NCBI GenBank assembly: GCA_004554165.1
Contig: SFNQ01000042.1
Span: 1-13,736, forward strand
Source: Clostridiales bacterium
Lineage (GTDB): Bacteria > Bacillota > Clostridia > Christensenellales > CAG-138
DNA: 13,736 nt
Direction of reading: 5' to 3'
This document shows positions 6,618 to 13,504 of the stretch, in pieces. Under the pieces are notes generated by a model that was not told the DNA's origin, searched no databases, and saw only the letters and a list, made by a program, of their open reading frames with translations. Position numbers and translations under genes: made by a program. Each line of letters opens with the position of its first letter. Within the stretch, counting starts at the first letter, position 1.

Positions 6618-7436
6618 ATGAAAAAACTACTGGTTTTCTGGCTTCTGTTTGAGGCGGTTGCTGTGGCGCTCTGGCTGGCGCTTGGCAATCCCTTCTATCT
6701 GTTCAATTTTTCCTATATCGGCACCTGCCTGACGCTGGGCATATGGCTGTATGCTAAGAAAAAGCCCTATGCCCGGCGCGCCGTCCAGTTTGCCGTAGGG
6801 CTGTATATGCTCGTATATCTTGGTGTTCTTTCACGCGAAAACATGCAGATTGAGGGCTTCTGGTACTACCTGTTTCTCGGCGTATTCGAGGCCGCGACCA
6901 TTCACTACGCTGTGGCAAAAATCTTCGGGCCGCTCTTCTTCGGGCGCGGCTGGTGCGGCTATGCCTGCTGGACAGCCATGGTGCTGGACCTGCTCCCCTT
7001 CAAAACGCCCAAAAGTCCGCGCAGGGAGAAGCTGGGCTGGCTGCGCTATGTGGTCTTTGCGCTCTCGCTGCTGTTCGTGGCAGGGCTGTTTCTTCTGCAT
7101 GTGCCGAACATGGAGCGCATCATGTTCCGGAGCTTTCTCGCCGGAAACGCGCTGTACTACGGCGCGGGGATTGCGCTGGCTTTCGCGTTCTCCGACAACC
7201 GCGCCTTTTGCAAATACCTCTGCCCGGTCACGGTGTTTTTAAAGCCCGCAAGCTATTTTTCCTTTCTGCGCGTGCGGGTGGATCCCGCGCTGTGCGTCTC
7301 CTGCGGCCAGTGCAGACGGGTCTGCCCCATGGATGTGGACATGACCGACAACGCCCGCAGCCGCAAAAACGGCACGGAATGTATCCTCTGCATGGCCTGT
7401 ACGGAGGCCTGCCCGAAGAAAGCGCTGAAGCTCTGA
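6618..7436 (+). CDS. NapH-like membrane 4Fe-4S binding protein
   Basis: A 272-residue integral membrane ferredoxin of the NapH/NosR/RnfB-like 4Fe-4S group. Membrane segments are likely at about 3-22, 29-46, 55-72, 82-102, 142-162 and 175-193. WCGYACW (112-118) and FCKYLCP (197-203) are the paired CxxxC motifs typical of NapH-type proteins. The C-terminus carries two full cluster motifs, C226-C229-C232-C236P and C255-C258-C261-C265P, enough for two [4Fe-4S] clusters. It probably passes electrons between the membrane and a soluble partner. No partner such as a FMN-binding protein, cytochrome or reductase lies nearby. The ATG at 6618 is preferred because GAGG lies 8 bases upstream; an in-frame GTG at 6609 has no well-spaced site. 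Confidence 0.92.
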   Translation: MKKLLVFWLLFEAVAVALWLALGNPFYLFNFSYIGTCLTLGIWLYAKKKPYARRAVQFAVGLYMLVYLGVLSRENMQIEGFWYYLFLGVFEAATIHYAVAKIFGPLFFGRGWCGYACWTAMVLDLLPFKTPKSPRREKLGWLRYVVFALSLLFVAGLFLLHVPNMERIMFRSFLAGNALYYGAGIALAFAFSDNRAFCKYLCPVTVFLKPASYFSFLRVRVDPALCVSCGQCRRVCPMDVDMTDNARSRKNGTECILCMACTEACPKKALKL

Positions 7437-7456
7437 GACCGGCGGGGCGGCCCCGT

Positions 7457-7550
7457 GCGCGCCGCCAGAGGCGGCGCGCAGGGCGCGGCGGCTCCCCTTC
7501 ACCGGCCGGGGCCGCAGCGCGGCCCGCCGCGCCCGTTCCGGTCCCGGAAC
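7457..7550. repeat. Cluster of three perfect GC hairpins between convergent genes
   Basis: Three hairpins lie in the gap between the NapH-like gene (+) and the VanZ gene (-): 7457-7479 (10-bp arms GCGCGCCGCC, loop AGA), 7509-7525 (7-bp arms GGGCCGC, loop AGC) and 7535-7550 (GTTCCG, loop GTCC). None has a T-run on either strand. They may act as a shared bidirectional 3'-end structure or be a dispersed repeat. The first shares its loop and closing bases with the hairpin at 2433-2455. Confidence 0.6.
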
Positions 7551-7569
7551 CGGGGCCGCCCCCGCCCGC

Positions 7570-8073
7570 TCAACCCGCCGCTTTCCTACTCCGTTCCCGC
7601 CGCCATAGAATCAGCCGGCACACCGCATAGGCCAGCGCTGCGCCCAGCAGGTTCAGGATTACGTCGTCCGCGTCGCAGCTGCCGCAGCGCAAAATGAGCT
7701 GCATCGCCTCTACGGAACAGAGCAGCCCCGCTTGCAGCAGCAGGAAACGCCATGCCCTTCTGAGCGAGGGAAACAGCAGCGGCAGCAGCGCGCCCATCGG
7801 CACAAACAGCACAAGATTGCCAAACAGGTTGATGAGCGCAATCTCCACCACAACGCCGTTGCGGATCGCCCGAAGATATCTGCGGATCGTCGCAAAGGGA
7901 ACGAGGCTGATACGCTCCGCCTCAAAATAATGGTCCCATGCGCCAAGCGCAATCTCCGCCCGCCGGGCAAACAGCAGCCAGACCAGCGCCAGCACATAGC
8001 AGAAAAACAGCGTCCGAAGCAGACGCCGCCGCTCAGGGCGCGTCTCCGTAACGGACGCCGGTTTTTGCTGCAT
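7570..8073 (-). CDS. VanZ family membrane protein
   Basis: A 167-residue small integral membrane protein of the VanZ family, whose founder gives low-level teicoplanin resistance; for most members the role is unknown. Family features are ISLVPF (55-60), the second segment NLFGNLVLFVPMG (82-94), Glu122 in VEAMQL, and CDADDVILNLLG (133-144). Four membrane segments are likely at about 19-36, 75-101, 108-127 and 137-157, with Arg-rich ends. I place the start at the ATG at 8073: GGGGG lies 5 bases before it, and the promoter would begin transcription near 8085. An in-frame ATG at 8085 would be at the very transcript end. There is no van cluster nearby, so a resistance role is not supported. Confidence 0.88.
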   Translation of the reverse strand: MQQKPASVTETRPERRRLLRTLFFCYVLALVWLLFARRAEIALGAWDHYFEAERISLVPFATIRRYLRAIRNGVVVEIALINLFGNLVLFVPMGALLPLLFPSLRRAWRFLLLQAGLLCSVEAMQLILRCGSCDADDVILNLLGAALAYAVCRLILWRRERSRKAAG

Positions 8074-8091
8074 CGTTGCCCCCATGTCCCC

Positions 8092-8120
8092 ATCATAGCG
8101 GCGATGCAACAATGCCGCAA
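8092..8120 (-). promoter_or_regulatory. Promoter of the VanZ gene
   Basis: On the minus strand, TTGCGG (8120-8115) and TATGAT (8097-8092, 5 of 6) lie exactly 17 bases apart. The predicted transcription start is about 8085, only about 12 bases before the preferred ATG. The leader would be just long enough to hold the GGGGG ribosome site. Confidence 0.55.
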
Positions 8121-8411
8121 GGGAAAACTTTGACGAAACGGGCCGGACAGCGGCGCTTTATGGCCTCGCCGGCCTGCAAGAGCGCTTCGGTTTCGGCTCC
8201 ACTGTTCCGTCCCTGTATCCGGCGCCGGCAGCCCGCAGGCGGGAACGATGGCTTCCTCCGGGGGATGCGCCGGTCGGCTCTGCCGCGGGGAAGGCAAAGC
8301 CCGGAAAAGCCGGAGGCCATGACCGGCCTGAACAGCGCCGCGAAGGGGCTTCGGCCAGTCCGGCGGGTTCCTCCCGCCCTGCATCAGGTCTGTCCGGCAG
8401 ACCGGGCGGTC
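8121..8411. other. Gap without a gene; small hairpins
   Basis: About 290 bases with no supported gene. Hairpins at 8362-8378 (6-bp arms GGCGGG/CCCGCC, loop TTCCT) and 8399-8412 (5-bp arms AGACC/GGTCT) lie just beyond or at the stop codon of the PIG-L/NAGPA gene. Neither has a minus-strand T-run, so a clear intrinsic terminator is missing. Confidence 0.4.
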
Positions 8412-10568
8412 TCAGGGCAGGGCGGTTTCGCGGGGGATCTTCTCGTCCAGATTGCCCGTGCTGTAAATGGGGTCGTCCTCCGTTGGGACAAGCGTCGAAT
8501 AGCCGAACAGCAGCGCGTCCGACCAGGAGCGCTGGCCGCTGCTGCGCTTGCTCTTGCTGCTGCGGTGCTGATGAATGCTCTCGCCCATGAACAGCATGCC
8601 CGAGGAAATGCCGCCGTCCATGTTATAGGCCAGCGTGCAGCCCTCATCCACAAACATCTGCGCGTAGTCCACAAGCGTCACGCCGATGCTGTAGCCCGCC
8701 TGTCTGCCGTCCACCACGATCGCCACATAATGCCCCGGCTCCACCATACCGATGCCCGCGCGGGGGTTCCTGTTTTTGACCCTGTGGCCCAGGCACTCCC
8801 TTTCGGACACCGCGCCGTCGCGCACCAGCACCGGGCCAAAGCCGAAGGTGTTCTGCACGCCGTCGTCGAGAATGGTTTCGGCAGGCGTGCCGCGCTCATA
8901 AATCCGCAGGCTCATATCCGGGCAGAGCGCCAGCGTCGGCTGGCCGTCGCCCTCGCCATAGAGCAGGCCGTTGCGGATCAGCCGTCCCTTGCTCAGCACC
9001 TCGCCGTTGATGAGATTGTCGCCCGTGATGGCCAGCACGGCCCCTGCGCGGCGCGCCAGCTTCCAGGGCTCCAGCCGGGCGGACCCGCCCTCGTTGAAGC
9101 TGCCAAACCCGGGCCGGAACGCGTCCTCCCGCATGCGGATATGGGCGACATACCACACCAGCGGCACGCTCCCATCCTCCCGCTTTTCGATCCGTATGGA
9201 CAGCGTATCCGAGCGGTACTCCCAGCGTCCGTTCGTCTCATCCGCAAGGACCGTCTCCTCAGGTTCGCCCGGCTGCCGGAAGTATTCCGCCCAGGGATCG
9301 GGACTTGCCGCGCTGGCGCCGTCCGGCTCAGCCGGGGTGGTCGCGGGCGGCAGCGTGGGACTGCTCTGCGCCGCAGCGGGCGCGGGCGTTTCCAACGTCT
9401 CTGCCAGGCCCTCCACAGTCTGCGGCGCGGCCGGGCGCATCAAAAACGCGGCAAGCAGTCCCGCCAGCGCAGGCAGTGCGCAGATCGCTATGGAAAGCGG
9501 CTTCCCCCGCTTTGCAGAAAGAGGCGTGAAGGCCAGCGCGGACAGAAGAACGGAGAGCGCCGCCCCCCCCAGCAGCGCAAAAAACATGGGCAGATTCCGG
9601 CCATCCTCCCGCTCCTCCTGCGCCAGCGCAGCCGGGCTCGCCGGTTGTTCGGGCGAGGGCGCAGGGTCTTTCTCCGGCTCCGGCTGCGGCGCAGGCGACG
9701 GCGTGGGCGCAGGCGACGGCGTGGGCAAAGCCGCGCCATGGTTTGTCAGCGACTCTGGCGCAAGGTTCTGGAACAGGTCGTTTGCGCCGCTGTCCTCGCC
9801 AACCCGCGTGGCTGCGAGGCAGAAACTGTCGCTTTCCTGCGCCTCATAAGCATAGATGGCGACGGTGGAATAGGAGCAGAGCGCTTCGTTCGCAAGCTCC
9901 GCCCCGCTTTGTCCGGCACAGGCGTTCAGCGGCCGGGCGTAGTCCAGCACAACAGACGCGGTCTGCGTCTCCGCCCCGGAAGCCTCTTCCGCCCCGGAAG
10001 CGCCGCGCAGGTAGAGCTTCTGTACCTCATGCGTACCGTAGAGCGCCAGAGAGTCCCTGTCCTTGCGGGGGTCCGCCGCCCACGTCACGGCCTGCCGCAC
10101 CAGCTGCGCCGTGTAGCTGCGCATCATATCCCCGTTCTCGCCCGCCTCGCTGTGCGTCACGATCACCGCGGGCCGGTACTGCCGGATGGCGGAGACCAGC
10201 GCCTCCACGCACTCCTTTTCCGGCCAGATCTTCCGCGCCTTGTCCGCATAGTTCTCGTTCAGGTGCAAATACTTCTCCCCAAGAAAGACCGGGCAGACGG
10301 GCTGGGAAAAGCGGGCCGCCGTCTCCATGGCCTCCTGCTGGGCCATGCGGTTTCGGTGTGACAGAAAGACGGTCACAGAGGAAAGACCCCGCTCCGCCAG
10401 GGAGGGGAGCAGTCCGGAAAACAGCGCGGCCTCGTCGCCCGTGTGCGCGGCAATGAGCATGAGGTCCACCCGCTCCGGCAATGAAAAAGCCGGGCAGGCT
10501 GCGGCCTCCTCGCCGGACATCAGCCGGTATTCGGACAGCACAAAGCCGCCCGCTCCGGAAAGCCGCAC
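8412..10568 (-). CDS. PIG-L-like / phosphodiester glycosidase (NAGPA) fusion, main part of a frameshifted gene
   Basis: A 718-codon frame from the GTG at 10568. Residues about 33-260 are a PIG-L (LmbE-like) deacetylase domain. A Pro-rich linker (282-312) follows, then two membrane segments (about 327-349 and 357-377) joined by the basic loop SAKRGK, a second Pro/Ala linker, and a phosphodiester glycosidase domain (about 440-696, PF09992 type) with ITGDNLI (514-520), VVDGRQ and YNMDGG (648-653). The basic loop should be cytosolic, placing both enzyme domains outside. The PIG-L motif AHPDDE reads AHTGDE (41-46), and the later GHxxH-type region reads GDMMR (146-150), so metal-dependent activity is doubtful. 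The GTG has no ribosome site, and the residues after it still look like the C-terminal half of the domain begun at 10870. I therefore read this as one gene broken by a frameshift. A possible restart is the ATG at 10521, which overlaps the other frame's stop as TGATG. Confidence 0.85.
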   Translation of the reverse strand: MRLSGAGGFVLSEYRLMSGEEAAACPAFSLPERVDLMLIAAHTGDEAALFSGLLPSLAERGLSSVTVFLSHRNRMAQQEAMETAARFSQPVCPVFLGEKYLHLNENYADKARKIWPEKECVEALVSAIRQYRPAVIVTHSEAGENGDMMRSYTAQLVRQAVTWAADPRKDRDSLALYGTHEVQKLYLRGASGAEEASGAETQTASVVLDYARPLNACAGQSGAELANEALCSYSTVAIYAYEAQESDSFCLAATRVGEDSGANDLFQNLAPESLTNHGAALPTPSPAPTPSPAPQPEPEKDPAPSPEQPASPAALAQEEREDGRNLPMFFALLGGAALSVLLSALAFTPLSAKRGKPLSIAICALPALAGLLAAFLMRPAAPQTVEGLAETLETPAPAAAQSSPTLPPATTPAEPDGASAASPDPWAEYFRQPGEPEETVLADETNGRWEYRSDTLSIRIEKREDGSVPLVWYVAHIRMREDAFRPGFGSFNEGGSARLEPWKLARRAGAVLAITGDNLINGEVLSKGRLIRNGLLYGEGDGQPTLALCPDMSLRIYERGTPAETILDDGVQNTFGFGPVLVRDGAVSERECLGHRVKNRNPRAGIGMVEPGHYVAIVVDGRQAGYSIGVTLVDYAQMFVDEGCTLAYNMDGGISSGMLFMGESIHQHRSSKSKRSSGQRSWSDALLFGYSTLVPTEDDPIYSTGNLDEKIPRETALP
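9563..9570. repeat. Eight-base C tract (G8 in the coding sense)
   Basis: Eight consecutive C on the plus strand, read as GGG GGG GC in the PIG-L/NAGPA gene, encoding Gly-Gly-Ala inside the first membrane segment. Slippage here would cut off the second membrane segment and the glycosidase domain. Confidence 0.8.
9689..9724. repeat. Two perfect 18-bp tandem copies in the Pro-rich linker
   Basis: The 18-bp unit GCGCAGGCGACGGCGTGG occurs twice in a row and encodes the repeated TPSPAP of the extracytoplasmic linker in the fusion protein. The length is a multiple of three, so copy changes would alter linker length without breaking the frame. Confidence 0.75.
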
Positions 10569-10870
10569 CTCCCGGCAATCGCCGCGCCCGCTCCGTTGAA
10601 CTGGGCAATCGACACATCCTCAGGCGGCTGGTGCCAGGTCAGCAGCAGATACTCCGCTCCCTCCGGCAGGCGCAGCGCCAGCGTCTCCTCCCGGCCGATT
10701 TGGACACGGCTGTTCTCGTCTCCGTCCGTAAGCCGCCAGGCAACGTCGCCCGCGCCCTCCGGCAAAATCGCCTCGGCGGTGGCTCCGTCCGCCCGCGCAG
10801 GCCGGAGGGCGGCCATCGGCAGAAGCAGCAACCCGGCAATAAGGCACAGGGCAAAACGTCTTTTTATCAT
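10520..10870 (-). CDS. Signal peptide and N-terminal domain, 5' part of the frameshifted PIG-L/NAGPA gene
   Basis: A 116-residue frame. The ATG at 10870 has GGAGG exactly 8 bases upstream and is the best start. Residues 1-28 form a Sec signal peptide: MIKRR, a hydrophobic core, and likely cleavage after ARA. Residues 30-95 look like a short beta-sandwich of the kind placed before PIG-L domains in related clostridial proteins (AWRLTDG, LALRLPEG, LLLTWHQPP). The last 15 or so residues (rich in Cys, Arg, Pro) do not look natural, and the frame ends in TGA overlapping an ATG of the next frame. The sense appears to pass to the 8412-10568 frame around 10550-10576. It lies 42 bases after the ProX-like gene, probably in the same transcript. 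A genuine separate small exported protein is the less likely alternative. Confidence 0.7.
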   Translation of the reverse strand: MIKRRFALCLIAGLLLLPMAALRPARADGATAEAILPEGAGDVAWRLTDGDENSRVQIGREETLALRLPEGAEYLLLTWHQPPEDVSIAQFNGAGAAIAGRCGFPERAALCCPNTG

Positions 10871-10912
10871 CAATCGTTCCTCCATGGAGTGCAATCCGGC
10901 GCAGCAGGCGTC

Positions 10913-11467
10913 TCAGAGCGTGACCGCAGTGTAGTCATGGCCCGTGCAGGGCAGAAAGACCTCCAGCAGATCGCGCATGGCGATGCGCAGGCTCGAGGTG
11001 TTCACGCAGGGATGGCAGCCCAGGTATTCCTCCCTGAGCAGCTCGCTGTCCATCAGCAGACGAACCCGGCACCCCGTATCGTTCATCAACCCCAGCACGG
11101 ACACCGCGCCCGGTTGGATGGACAGGAACTCCTCCATATGCGCCGCATCCGCAAAGGACAGGCGGGCGGAATTGATCTGCCTGGACAAATCCTTGGTGCG
11201 GAAAGGTTTTTCCCCCGGCAGCAGCAGCAGGTAAAAGGCCGTCTTCTGCGCGTTGCACAGAAAAAGGTTTTTGCACATGGCCGTGCCCAGAACGCGGTCG
11301 ATCTCCCGGCAGGCGGCAATGGTCATTGCGGGAGCGTGGTCAACCCGCCGATAGGGGATGTTCAGCCGGTCAAGCAGCGCGTAGACCGCCTGCTCCCTCC
11401 CGCTGCGGTTTGCAAGGTTCTCCGGCGCGCCGGTATACAGCGTCGGATCGACATAGATTTCTTCCAT
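10913..11467 (-). CDS. ProX-like prolyl-tRNA editing protein (YbaK/aminoacyl-tRNA deacylase domain)
   Basis: A 184-residue stand-alone aminoacyl-tRNA editing protein of the YbaK/ProX family, often named 'prolyl-tRNA synthetase associated domain-containing protein'. Known members hydrolyse mischarged Ala- or Cys-tRNA(Pro). Family features are VDHAPA (42-47), the conserved lysine motif CKNLFL (65-70), LGLMNDT (125-131) and the C-terminal HPCVNTSSL (152-160) with TGHDY near the end. It is soluble, with no signal peptide. The ATG at 11467 is chosen because homology begins at once and TGAGGG lies upstream, though 11 bases away. The promoter at 11504-11532 supports this and rules out the longer frame that extends to 11740. 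It may share a transcript with the downstream exported protein. Confidence 0.9.
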   Translation of the reverse strand: MEEIYVDPTLYTGAPENLANRSGREQAVYALLDRLNIPYRRVDHAPAMTIAACREIDRVLGTAMCKNLFLCNAQKTAFYLLLLPGEKPFRTKDLSRQINSARLSFADAAHMEEFLSIQPGAVSVLGLMNDTGCRVRLLMDSELLREEYLGCHPCVNTSSLRIAMRDLLEVFLPCTGHDYTAVTL

Positions 11468-11503
11468 TTGTACACAAACCCTCAAAATACATTCTTGTTG
11501 TTC

Positions 11504-11532
11504 ATTATCGCATACGGAAGAAAAAATGAAAA
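11504..11532 (-). promoter_or_regulatory. Promoter of the ProX-like gene
   Basis: On the minus strand, TTTTCA (11532-11527, 4 of 6) and GATAAT (11509-11504, 5 of 6) are 17 bases apart, and TGC directly precedes GATAAT as a -10 extension. It lies about 40 bases upstream of the ATG at 11467, in an AT-rich patch that contrasts with its GC-rich surroundings. Confidence 0.65.
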
Positions 11533-11775
11533 GGGGAAACCCGGAGCATTTCCTTCCGCCCTGCGGCCCCGCCCCATCGCGACGGACAGCAGCGCCTGAC
11601 CCACGCCTGAAACGGCGCAGCAGCCCCCGGGAGCAGTATTCCCCTCCCGCAGGGGCGGGGTTTCCTCCCGCTGCCGCGGAACCTGCGCCCGGCATGCCCG
11701 CCACCCTGCCCGGCGGAGGGCGCGTCTGGCGCAGCGCCACACCTCCCGACGCTGCGACGTCGTCTTTTCACGGCA

Positions 11776-11823
11776 AAGAAAAAAAGAGCGCCTCCCGGCA
11801 GCCGGCCGCTCCGGGAGGCGCTC
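11776..11823 (-). terminator. Strong intrinsic terminator of the ACT-UPF0210 operon
   Basis: A perfect 13-bp stem (arm GAGCGCCTCCCGG at 11786-11798, partner 11811-11823) with a 12-base loop is followed on the minus strand by TTTTTTTCTTT. It begins 11 bases after the UPF0210 stop codon. It is the clearest terminator in the window. The rest of the gap to 11533 is GC-rich with no gene. Confidence 0.95.
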
Positions 11824-11834
11824 CCCCTGTCCGC

Positions 11835-13193
11835 TCAGTTCTTCAGGCTGTGGATGGGCGCGGGGATGCGTCCGCCGCGGGCGATGAAGGCATCGCTGCG
11901 GAAGGGGTTGACGCGCATGATGGGCGCAGTGCCCAGCAACCCGCCAAACTCCACGGAATCGCCCACATTTTTGCCCGGCACCGGGATGATGCGCACGGCC
12001 GTGGTCTTCTGGTTGATCATGCCGATGGCAGCCTCGTCCGCGATGATGGCGGAGATCGTGGCGGCCGGGGTGTCGCCCGGGACGGCCACCATGTCGATGC
12101 CCACGGAGCACACGCAGGTCATGGCTTCCAGCTTTTCCAGCGTGAGCGCGCCGCTCCTCGCCGCGGCGATCATGCCCGCGTCCTCACTGACCGGGATGAA
12201 CGCGCCCGACAGGCCGCCCACATGGCCGGAGGCCATGACGCCGCCCTTCTTCACCGCGTCGTTCAGGAGCGCAAGGGCCGCCGTGGTCCCCGGCGCGCCC
12301 GCCTGCTCCAGGCCCATCTCTTCGAGGATATAGGCGACGGAATCGCCGATGGCCGGCGTGGGCGCCAGCGAGAGGTCCACAATGCCGAAGGGAACGCCCA
12401 GCCGGTCCGCCGCCTCGCGGGCCACCAGCTGGCCCATGCGCGTGATCCGGAAGGCCGTTTTTTTCACCGTCTCCGCCACCACGTCGAAGGACGCGCCCCG
12501 GACCTGCTCCAGCGCGCTTTTCACCACGCCCGGGCCGGATACGCCCACATTGACGCAGCACTCCGGCTCGCCTGCGCCGTGGAACGCGCCCGCCATGAAG
12601 GGATTGTCCTCCACGGCGTTTGCAAACACAACGAGCTTTGCGCAGCCCAGCCCGTCCTGCCCGGCCGTGCGCGCGGCCGCCGCCTTGATGATCTGCCCCA
12701 TCCAGCGCACTGCGTCCATATTGATGCCCGCGCGGGTAGAACCCACGTTGACGGAGCTGCACACGCGCTCGGTCACGGACAGCGCCTCGGGAATACAGCT
12801 GATGAGCCGCTCGTCGGCGCAGGTCATGCCCTTGTGTACCAGCGCGGAAAAGCCGCCGACAAAGTTTACGCCCAGCTCTGCGCCGGCGCGGTCCAGCGTG
12901 CGGGCGAAGGGGACATAGTCCGTCGCTTTGGACGCCGCCGCGATCTGCGCAATGGGCGTAACCGAAATACGCTTGTTAACGATGGGGATGCCGTATTCCG
13001 CCTCGATCTGCTCACCGGTTCGGACCAGCTTTCCCGCAAGGCGCATGAGCTTTTCATAGATATTATCGCAGGCGGCGTTGATATCCTGCGCAGCGCAGTC
13101 CATAAGCGATATCCCCATCGTAATGGTGCGGATGTCCAGGTGCTGCTGCTCGATCATGCGGATGGTTTCGAGAATTTCTTTCTGGTTCAGCAT
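11835..13193 (-). CDS. UPF0210 / PFL family protein (DUF711)
   Basis: A 452-residue protein of the UPF0210 (DUF711) family, usually called 'PFL family protein' because its fold resembles pyruvate formate-lyase; no reaction is established. It is complete from MLNQKEILETIRMI to the C-terminus at the usual length of about 450. Conserved stretches include GVNFVGGFSALVHKG (108-122), VNVGVSGPGVV (214-224), ASGHVGGLSGAFIPVSED (321-338) and GMINQKTTAVRIIPVPGK (391-408). No glycyl-radical motif (RVxGY) is visible, so radical chemistry is not supported. It is soluble. It starts one base after the stop of the ACT-domain gene, the same order seen in many Firmicutes, which implies the two proteins act together. 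The strong terminator follows at once. Confidence 0.95.
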   Translation of the reverse strand: MLNQKEILETIRMIEQQHLDIRTITMGISLMDCAAQDINAACDNIYEKLMRLAGKLVRTGEQIEAEYGIPIVNKRISVTPIAQIAAASKATDYVPFARTLDRAGAELGVNFVGGFSALVHKGMTCADERLISCIPEALSVTERVCSSVNVGSTRAGINMDAVRWMGQIIKAAAARTAGQDGLGCAKLVVFANAVEDNPFMAGAFHGAGEPECCVNVGVSGPGVVKSALEQVRGASFDVVAETVKKTAFRITRMGQLVAREAADRLGVPFGIVDLSLAPTPAIGDSVAYILEEMGLEQAGAPGTTAALALLNDAVKKGGVMASGHVGGLSGAFIPVSEDAGMIAAARSGALTLEKLEAMTCVCSVGIDMVAVPGDTPAATISAIIADEAAIGMINQKTTAVRIIPVPGKNVGDSVEFGGLLGTAPIMRVNPFRSDAFIARGGRIPAPIHSLKN

Positions 13194-13194
13194 A

Positions 13195-13470
13195 TCAGTT
13201 TACCGCGTGCATGGCGTTGAAGATGTCCTCGTGCTGGATGCGGATGGAGAGCGCCATTTCCTCCCCAAGCGCGTTCAGCGCGTCCCGCAGCGCCGTAAAC
13301 TCCGCCGTGCAGCCCTGCACGTCCGCCAGCATGACCATGGTAAAATACTCGTTCATGACCGTCTGGCTGATGTCGAGGACGTTGACGCCGTAGTCCGACA
13401 GCAGCGTCGTCACCCGCGCGATAATGCCCACGCGGTCGTGGCCAATGACGGTAACGATTGCTTTTTTCAT
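13195..13470 (-). CDS. ACT domain-containing protein (UPF0237)
   Basis: A 91-residue single ACT domain of the UPF0237 family. ACT domains bind amino acids or related ligands and work as dimers; this one is inferred to regulate its partner UPF0210 protein. The ligand-site turn VIGHDRVGIIA lies at 8-18, followed by VNVLDISQTVMNEYFTMVML, the usual second and third strands. The ATG at 13470 has GGAGG 7 bases upstream, and homology starts at once (MKKAIVTVIG). The frame can be read upstream to 13656 but has no family-like sequence or site there. It is the first gene of a two-gene operon with an adjacent start downstream. A glycine-cleavage-type regulator role is a less likely alternative. Confidence 0.95.
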   Translation of the reverse strand: MKKAIVTVIGHDRVGIIARVTTLLSDYGVNVLDISQTVMNEYFTMVMLADVQGCTAEFTALRDALNALGEEMALSIRIQHEDIFNAMHAVN

Positions 13471-13504
13471 CCTGTTTCCTCCGTAATGCTCTGCATGATG
13501 TAAT

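Noticed and set aside
7570..8073. Glycopeptide resistance locus suggested by the VanZ protein
   Set aside because: No vanA/B-type ligase, VanH, VanX or VanRS gene is in the window. VanZ-family proteins are widespread outside resistance clusters.
8076..10361. Long plus-strand open frame of 761 codons opposite the PIG-L/NAGPA gene
   Set aside because: It is Arg/Pro-rich, starts inside the VanZ promoter region and has no motif. The minus strand carries recognised domains across the same stretch.
11468..11740. N-terminal extension of the ProX-like frame up to 11740
   Set aside because: The added residues are Arg/Gly/Pro-rich without homology, and a good promoter (11504-11532) and the AT-rich leader lie within it.
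11526..13220. Plus-strand open frame of 564 codons opposite the UPF0210 gene
   Set aside because: It is antisense to a full-length conserved protein and crosses a strong terminator hairpin. Its His/Arg/Gly-rich composition is that of a shadow frame.
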